Assembly (NCBI GenBank): GCA_026709625.1
Contig: JAPOSR010000037.1
Coordinates: 20,575 to 84,574, forward strand
Source: Chloroflexota bacterium
Lineage (GTDB): Bacteria > Chloroflexota > Anaerolineae > Aggregatilineales > Phototrophicaceae
Direction: 5' to 3'
Length of the DNA: 64,000 bases
Every line of letters begins with the position of its first letter. Within the stretch, counting starts at the first letter, position 1. A program made the translations under genes and the position numbers. Positions 60,443 to 64,000 of this stretch are shown here, in pieces. Below the pieces are notes generated by a model. It saw only the letters and a program-made list of their open reading frames with translations, searched no databases and had not been told where the DNA came from.

Positions 60443-61288
60443 CTAGCCCTTGGCGGCGTTGATGGCGCGCTTCAGAAATACGCCGGCCATGGCGCTGCGA
60501 TAGGCTTCGGGATATGCCACATCGCCCGTCAGCCAGTCGCCAATGTCATCGCTCAGCGCATCTGTCGCCGCCGCCAGCGCAGCTTCGTCCAGCGAGCTGC
60601 CGGTCAGAGCCGCTTCGGCACCGGCGCACTTGACCGCCTTGACAGTCGCGCCGCCGACCGCTACATCAGCCTGCGCGCAAATGCCGCCGTTCATCTTCAA
60701 GCAGACGGCGACGCCCACGATCGCATAGCGCGAAGCGGGATGTGGCAGCTTGATATAGGCGCATTGGCAGTCGCTGCAGTCGGGCAGGCTGATGCCGGTG
60801 ATGAGCTCGCCATCTTGCAAGTCTGTTTCGAAGAGATCGACAAAAAAGTCTTGCGCGCCGACGCTGCGAGAGCCATCGACGCTCTGGATATGGATCGTAG
60901 CGCCGCAGGCCACCAGCACGGTGGGTGGGTCGGAAGCGGGGTCGGCATGGGCGATATTGCCGCCCAATGTGCCAAAGTTGCGCACTGCCTGGTCGCCCAC
61001 CATCCCACAAGCCTGCGCCAAGGCTGGACAGGCAGAGCCAACCGCAGCCGACGCGGCGATCTCGGCATGGGTCGCTGCGCCGCCGATCGCCAGACTGCCA
61101 TTGCGGCTGATGCCACGCAGCGCGTCGATGCGGCTGATATCCACCAGTTGATCAGGCGTGGACAAACGCAGCTTCATAGCGGGCAACAGCGAATGCCCGC
61201 CAGCCAAAAACTTGCCATTGTCGCCGATGGCAGCCAGCGCGCCTTCTACGCTGTCGGCGCGTTGATAGTCAAATTGTTGTGGCCACAT
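60443..61288 (-). CDS. Molybdenum hydroxylase FAD-binding subunit (CoxM/XdhB-like)
   Basis: A 281-aa medium subunit that carries FAD and passes electrons to the acceptor. FAD motifs are FLAGGHSLLPAMKLRL (near residues 30-45) and GTLGGNIAHADPASDPPTVL (near 105-124). CO-dehydrogenase-flavoprotein C-terminal features follow (YIKLPHPASRYAIVGVAV). MWPQQFDYQRA at 61288 is chosen as start: GGAGG lies 11 nt upstream, and the ATG is 4 nt beyond the large-subunit stop; ATG at 61312 would overlap it. It completes an S-L-M gene order. A large hairpin follows. Confidence 0.92.
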   Translation of the reverse strand: MWPQQFDYQRADSVEGALAAIGDNGKFLAGGHSLLPAMKLRLSTPDQLVDISRIDALRGISRNGSLAIGGAATHAEIAASAAVGSACPALAQACGMVGDQAVRNFGTLGGNIAHADPASDPPTVLVACGATIHIQSVDGSRSVGAQDFFVDLFETDLQDGELITGISLPDCSDCQCAYIKLPHPASRYAIVGVAVCLKMNGGICAQADVAVGGATVKAVKCAGAEAALTGSSLDEAALAAATDALSDDIGDWLTGDVAYPEAYRSAMAGVFLKRAINAAKG

Positions 61289-61292
61289 GCAG

Positions 61293-63644
61293 TTAGTTGC
61301 CTCCGTTTGCATTCTGTATGGCTTGCCAGACTTTTGCCGCTGTCAATGGCATGTCGATCTGCGCGATGCCCAGCGGCGACAGCGCGTCCAGCACGGCATT
61401 GTAGACTGTCGGCGTGCTGGCGATGGTGCCGGTTTCGCCAACGCCCTTGACGCCCACTGGGTGATGCGGCGAGGGCGTCACCGTCTCGCCCAGCTCGAAG
61501 TTGGGGAACATATCCGCTTTGGGCAGGCAGTAATCCAGCATCGTGCCCGTCAGCAGCTGGCCGCTGTCATCATAGATGACGCCCTCGCACAGCGCTTGCG
61601 CCACGCCTTGCACGACTCCGCCATGAATCTGCCCGGCGACAATCTCGGGGTTGATCTGCGGTCCGCAATCGTCAACAGCGATATAGCGCTGCAAATCGAT
61701 GCTGCCCGTAACCGGGTCGACTTCGACGATGGCAATATGCGTGCCAAAGGGATACACAAAATTGGGCGGGTCATAAAACTGTGATTCCTCAAAGCCGGGG
61801 TCCATGCCTTCGGGCATATTCCAAGCCAGGTGCGCCATCAACGCGACATCCTGGATGCTTTGCGCCTGGTCGGGCGATCCCTTGACCGAGAAGCTGCCAT
61901 CTGCGTATTCAATGTCGTCGGGGTTGGCTTCCATCAAGTGCGCCGCCAGCGCGCGCGCTTTTTCTTTCAGCTTGCGCGAGGCCTGCGCCAATGCCGCCCC
62001 GGTGACTGGCGTCGTGCGGCTGCCATAGGTGCCCCAGCCCATGGGCGTCTCGGTGGTGTCGCCATGAATCACCTCGATATCATCGACCGGGAAGCCCAGC
62101 TCGGCAGAGATAATCTGCGCCAGGGTGGTTTCGCTGCCTTGTCCATGCGGCGATGCGCCAATGAGCGCTTGCACTTTGCCAGTGGGCGTGACACGCACAG
62201 TCGCGCTTTCCCACAAGCCGCCCTGAAAGCCGACCGCGCCAGCGACCTGGCTGGGACCCAAGCCGCACATTTCCGTGTATGTCGTGACGCCGATGCCCAG
62301 ATACCGACCCGTTTGCCGCGCCTGCGCCTGATGCGAGCGGAAGTCGGCATAGCCAGCCATCTCCAGCGCTTTGTCAAATGCCGCTTCATAATCGCCGCTG
62401 TCATAGATGAGCGTGGTGGCGACTTCGTAGCCGTCTTCAAAAGGCGGGATGAGGTTTTGGCGGCGCAGCGCGACCGGGTCCATATCCAGCGCGCCAGCCA
62501 CTTTGTCCATCATGCGCTCAAGCAAAAAAGTCGCTTCAGGACGGCCAGCGCCGCGATAGGCATCGGTTGGCGTGGCATTGGTCATCACGCCGATCGACTC
62601 GCAGAAGACATTGTCGATTGTGTAAGGACCAACATAGAGCAAGCCATGCAGAATGGTCGGGATGCCTGGCGCCGCTGTGGACAGATAAGCGCCCATGCCG
62701 GCATAAACGGTCGCGCGCAGGCCCAAGATCTTGCCGTCATGGCTGGCAGCCATGTCCACGAACTGGACATGGTCGCGCCCGTGAATGGTGGTGAGGTAAT
62801 TTTCGCTGCGGGTTTCTGCCCAGCGGACTGGCACGCCAAGCTTCATGGCTGCCCAGCTGACCAGCGCTTCGTCGGGATAGCAGGGGATCTTGCTGCCAAA
62901 GCCGCCGCCCACCTCGGGCGCGATAACGCGAACCTTGTTTTCAGGCAGGCCGGTGACGGCGCTGACGATGAAGCGATGAATGTGCGGGTTCTGCGAGGTG
63001 CACCACAGCGTCAATTCGCCAGTGGCAGCGTTGTACTGCGCGCTGGCAGCCCGTGGCTCCATAGCGGTCGGCAGCAGGCGCTGCTGCAAAATGCGCTCGC
63101 TGACCACCACATCGGCGGCTGCAAAGACGGCATCGGAGGCTTCGCGGTCGCCCATGACCCAGCGAAAAGCGATATTGCCTTCGACATCGTCGTGCAGCTG
63201 GGGCGCGCCAGCCTGCGCCGCTTCGTGCGGGTCGACCACGACGGGCAGCTCTGCATAGTCGACCATGACGGCATCGGCGGCGTCCTGCGCCTGATAGCGG
63301 TTGTCGGCCAGCACAATCGCCACGCCATCGCCAACATAGCGCGCGACATCTCTCGCCAAAGCCGGGTGTTCAGGCGTCTTCAAGTCACTGTCGGGGATGA
63401 GCCAGGCGGTGGGCAAGCCAGCCAGGTCGATATCGCCACCGGTGAAGATGGCGCGCACGCCGGGCATGGCCGCCGCGGCCGAAGAATCGATAGAAACGAT
63501 GCGGGCGTGGGCGTAGGGGCTGCGCACGACCGCCATGTGCAGCGCGCCCTGCAATTTGATGTCGTCGGTATAGCGCGCCTCGCCAGTTATCAGGCGTGGG
63601 TCTTCACGCCGTTTGATGCCGCTGCCGAAGATACGCGCGCTCAT
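61293..63644 (-). CDS. Molybdenum hydroxylase large subunit, form II CoxL-like (xanthine dehydrogenase family)
   Basis: A 783-aa molybdopterin-binding catalytic subunit. The N-terminal a/b-hammerhead region begins SARIFGSGIKRREDPRLITG. Mo-binding segments include EVGGGFGSK (244-252), the active-site signature AYRGAGR (362-368), ASPHGQGSETTLAQI and VGETG with catalytic Glu737. Form I CO dehydrogenases carry AYxCSFR here, so this is form II, whose substrates are mostly unknown and may be purines, aldehydes or N-heterocycles. The ATG overlaps the small-subunit stop by 4 nt. An XdhC/MoeA/MobA-like maturation module lies 7.5 kb away. Confidence 0.93.
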   Translation of the reverse strand: MSARIFGSGIKRREDPRLITGEARYTDDIKLQGALHMAVVRSPYAHARIVSIDSSAAAAMPGVRAIFTGGDIDLAGLPTAWLIPDSDLKTPEHPALARDVARYVGDGVAIVLADNRYQAQDAADAVMVDYAELPVVVDPHEAAQAGAPQLHDDVEGNIAFRWVMGDREASDAVFAAADVVVSERILQQRLLPTAMEPRAASAQYNAATGELTLWCTSQNPHIHRFIVSAVTGLPENKVRVIAPEVGGGFGSKIPCYPDEALVSWAAMKLGVPVRWAETRSENYLTTIHGRDHVQFVDMAASHDGKILGLRATVYAGMGAYLSTAAPGIPTILHGLLYVGPYTIDNVFCESIGVMTNATPTDAYRGAGRPEATFLLERMMDKVAGALDMDPVALRRQNLIPPFEDGYEVATTLIYDSGDYEAAFDKALEMAGYADFRSHQAQARQTGRYLGIGVTTYTEMCGLGPSQVAGAVGFQGGLWESATVRVTPTGKVQALIGASPHGQGSETTLAQIISAELGFPVDDIEVIHGDTTETPMGWGTYGSRTTPVTGAALAQASRKLKEKARALAAHLMEANPDDIEYADGSFSVKGSPDQAQSIQDVALMAHLAWNMPEGMDPGFEESQFYDPPNFVYPFGTHIAIVEVDPVTGSIDLQRYIAVDDCGPQINPEIVAGQIHGGVVQGVAQALCEGVIYDDSGQLLTGTMLDYCLPKADMFPNFELGETVTPSPHHPVGVKGVGETGTIASTPTVYNAVLDALSPLGIAQIDMPLTAAKVWQAIQNANGGN

Positions 63645-64000
63645 CCGGCACCTCCGGCGGCGTCTGCCACTTGTTTGACCGCTTTCACGATATTGTGATA
63701 GCCGGTGCAGCGGCAGATATTGCCTTCCAGATAGTGGCGGATTTCGTCTTCAGACGCGCCAGGATTGTCGCGTACAAAGGCGGCGGAAGCCATGATCATG
63801 CCCGGCGTGCAATAGCCGCATTGCAACCCATGATTCTCCCAAAAAGCGGTTTGCATCGGGTGGTGTTCGCCATTTTCCGCCAGGCCTTCGATGGTGGTGA
63901 TGTCCGCGCCATCGGCTGGGGCGGCCAGGAGGGCGCAGGGATGGGGGCACTCGACATTGATGTGGATCGTGCAAGCGTCGCATAGGCTGTTGTCACATCG
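63641..64000 (-). CDS. Molybdenum hydroxylase 2Fe-2S subunit (CoxS-like), truncated by window edge
   Basis: The 119 visible C-terminal residues of the small iron-sulphur subunit; the frame is open to base 64000. The end of the first, ferredoxin-like cluster motif is CDNSLCDACTIHIN, and the second 2Fe-2S domain has GLQCGYCTPGMIMA and GNICRCTGYHNIVKAV. The usual CxxSxCGAC is slightly altered (CDNSLCDAC, Gly to Asp). The stop overlaps the large-subunit start by 4 nt, so the subunits are translationally coupled. The N-terminus and promoter lie outside the window. Confidence 0.92.
   Translation of the reverse strand, partial: RCDNSLCDACTIHINVECPHPCALLAAPADGADITTIEGLAENGEHHPMQTAFWENHGLQCGYCTPGMIMASAAFVRDNPGASEDEIRHYLEGNICRCTGYHNIVKAVKQVADAAGGAG

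Noticed and set aside
61293..63644. Aerobic CO dehydrogenase (coxL form I)
   Set aside because: The active-site signature is AYRGAGR, not AYxCSFR.
1..64000. tRNA, rRNA, CRISPR arrays, phage genes and intact insertion sequences
   Set aside because: No T-loop-like tRNA signature, rRNA segment, regularly spaced repeat array, transposase or phage structural gene was recognised in the gaps or frames; a covariance-model scan would be needed to exclude small RNAs.

Overview
The window is a GC-rich bacterial chromosome segment (about 60% G+C by eye) with dense, mostly short-spaced operons. The gene complement (BMP-type nucleoside ABC transporter, ctaA-ctaB-cytochrome c, FtsH with HEAGH, TagO/WecA-like transferase, form II molybdenum hydroxylase with XdhC/MobA-like maturation genes, several sugar and solute ABC systems, GC-rich hairpins and dispersed intergenic repeats) fits an aerobic heterotrophic Chloroflexota (Anaerolineae-like) lineage. 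This placement is an inference from gene content; no rRNA or tRNA gene was recognised. No phage, complete insertion sequence or CRISPR array was seen.

Left part (1-20.2 kb): a nucleoside and ribose salvage region. A minus-strand operon encodes a PfkB kinase, a UPF0047 protein and a nucleoside hydrolase. A Tat-exported SDR and an ADP-ribosylglycohydrolase follow, then a four-gene nucleoside ABC transporter: binding protein at 11.3-12.4 kb, ATPase, and two enlarged permeases, one carrying a PPC-like beta-sandwich. Further right lie a second nucleoside hydrolase, an M42-like peptidase, a SIS-domain protein, a membrane-anchored SH3/HNH nuclease and a second PfkB kinase. Three DNA methyltransferase genes interrupt this region: a 5' fragment fused to the head of the ADP-ribosylglycohydrolase gene, an orphan enzyme inside the transporter locus, and a complete AT-rich restriction-modification pair at 15.5-17.1 kb.

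Middle (20.3-46.4 kb): asparagine synthase, a class III aminotransferase, an orphan TrpX-type binding protein, and a catabolic run (amidohydrolase, SDR, HpcH/HpaI aldolase, sugar ABC transporter without ATPase, FAD oxidase, aldo-keto reductase, D-threonine aldolase-like enzyme, secreted alpha/beta hydrolase). Housekeeping genes follow (gatA, coaE, ftsH, ECF sigma factor), together with an iodotyrosine-deiodinase-like flavoprotein, an SDR lacking the catalytic Ser, and a two-gene sugar-acid pathway (keto-deoxy-arabonate dehydratase-like plus dioxovalerate dehydrogenase-like).

Right part (46.4-64 kb): a minus-strand run of envelope-related genes (PH-like membrane protein, TagO-like transferase, membrane EEP hydrolase, two small proteins), then a plus-strand molybdenum-cofactor module (XdhC, MoeA-like, MobA-like), an SLC13/TrkA-C permease, and the permease and ATPase that probably serve the distant TrpX-type binding protein. 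The window ends with the heme A pathway (ctaA-ctaB plus cytochrome c) and a coxS-coxL-coxM molybdenum hydroxylase operon running off the edge. The XdhC/MobA module presumably matures that hydroxylase. Its AYRGAGR signature makes it a form II enzyme, so CO oxidation should not be assumed.
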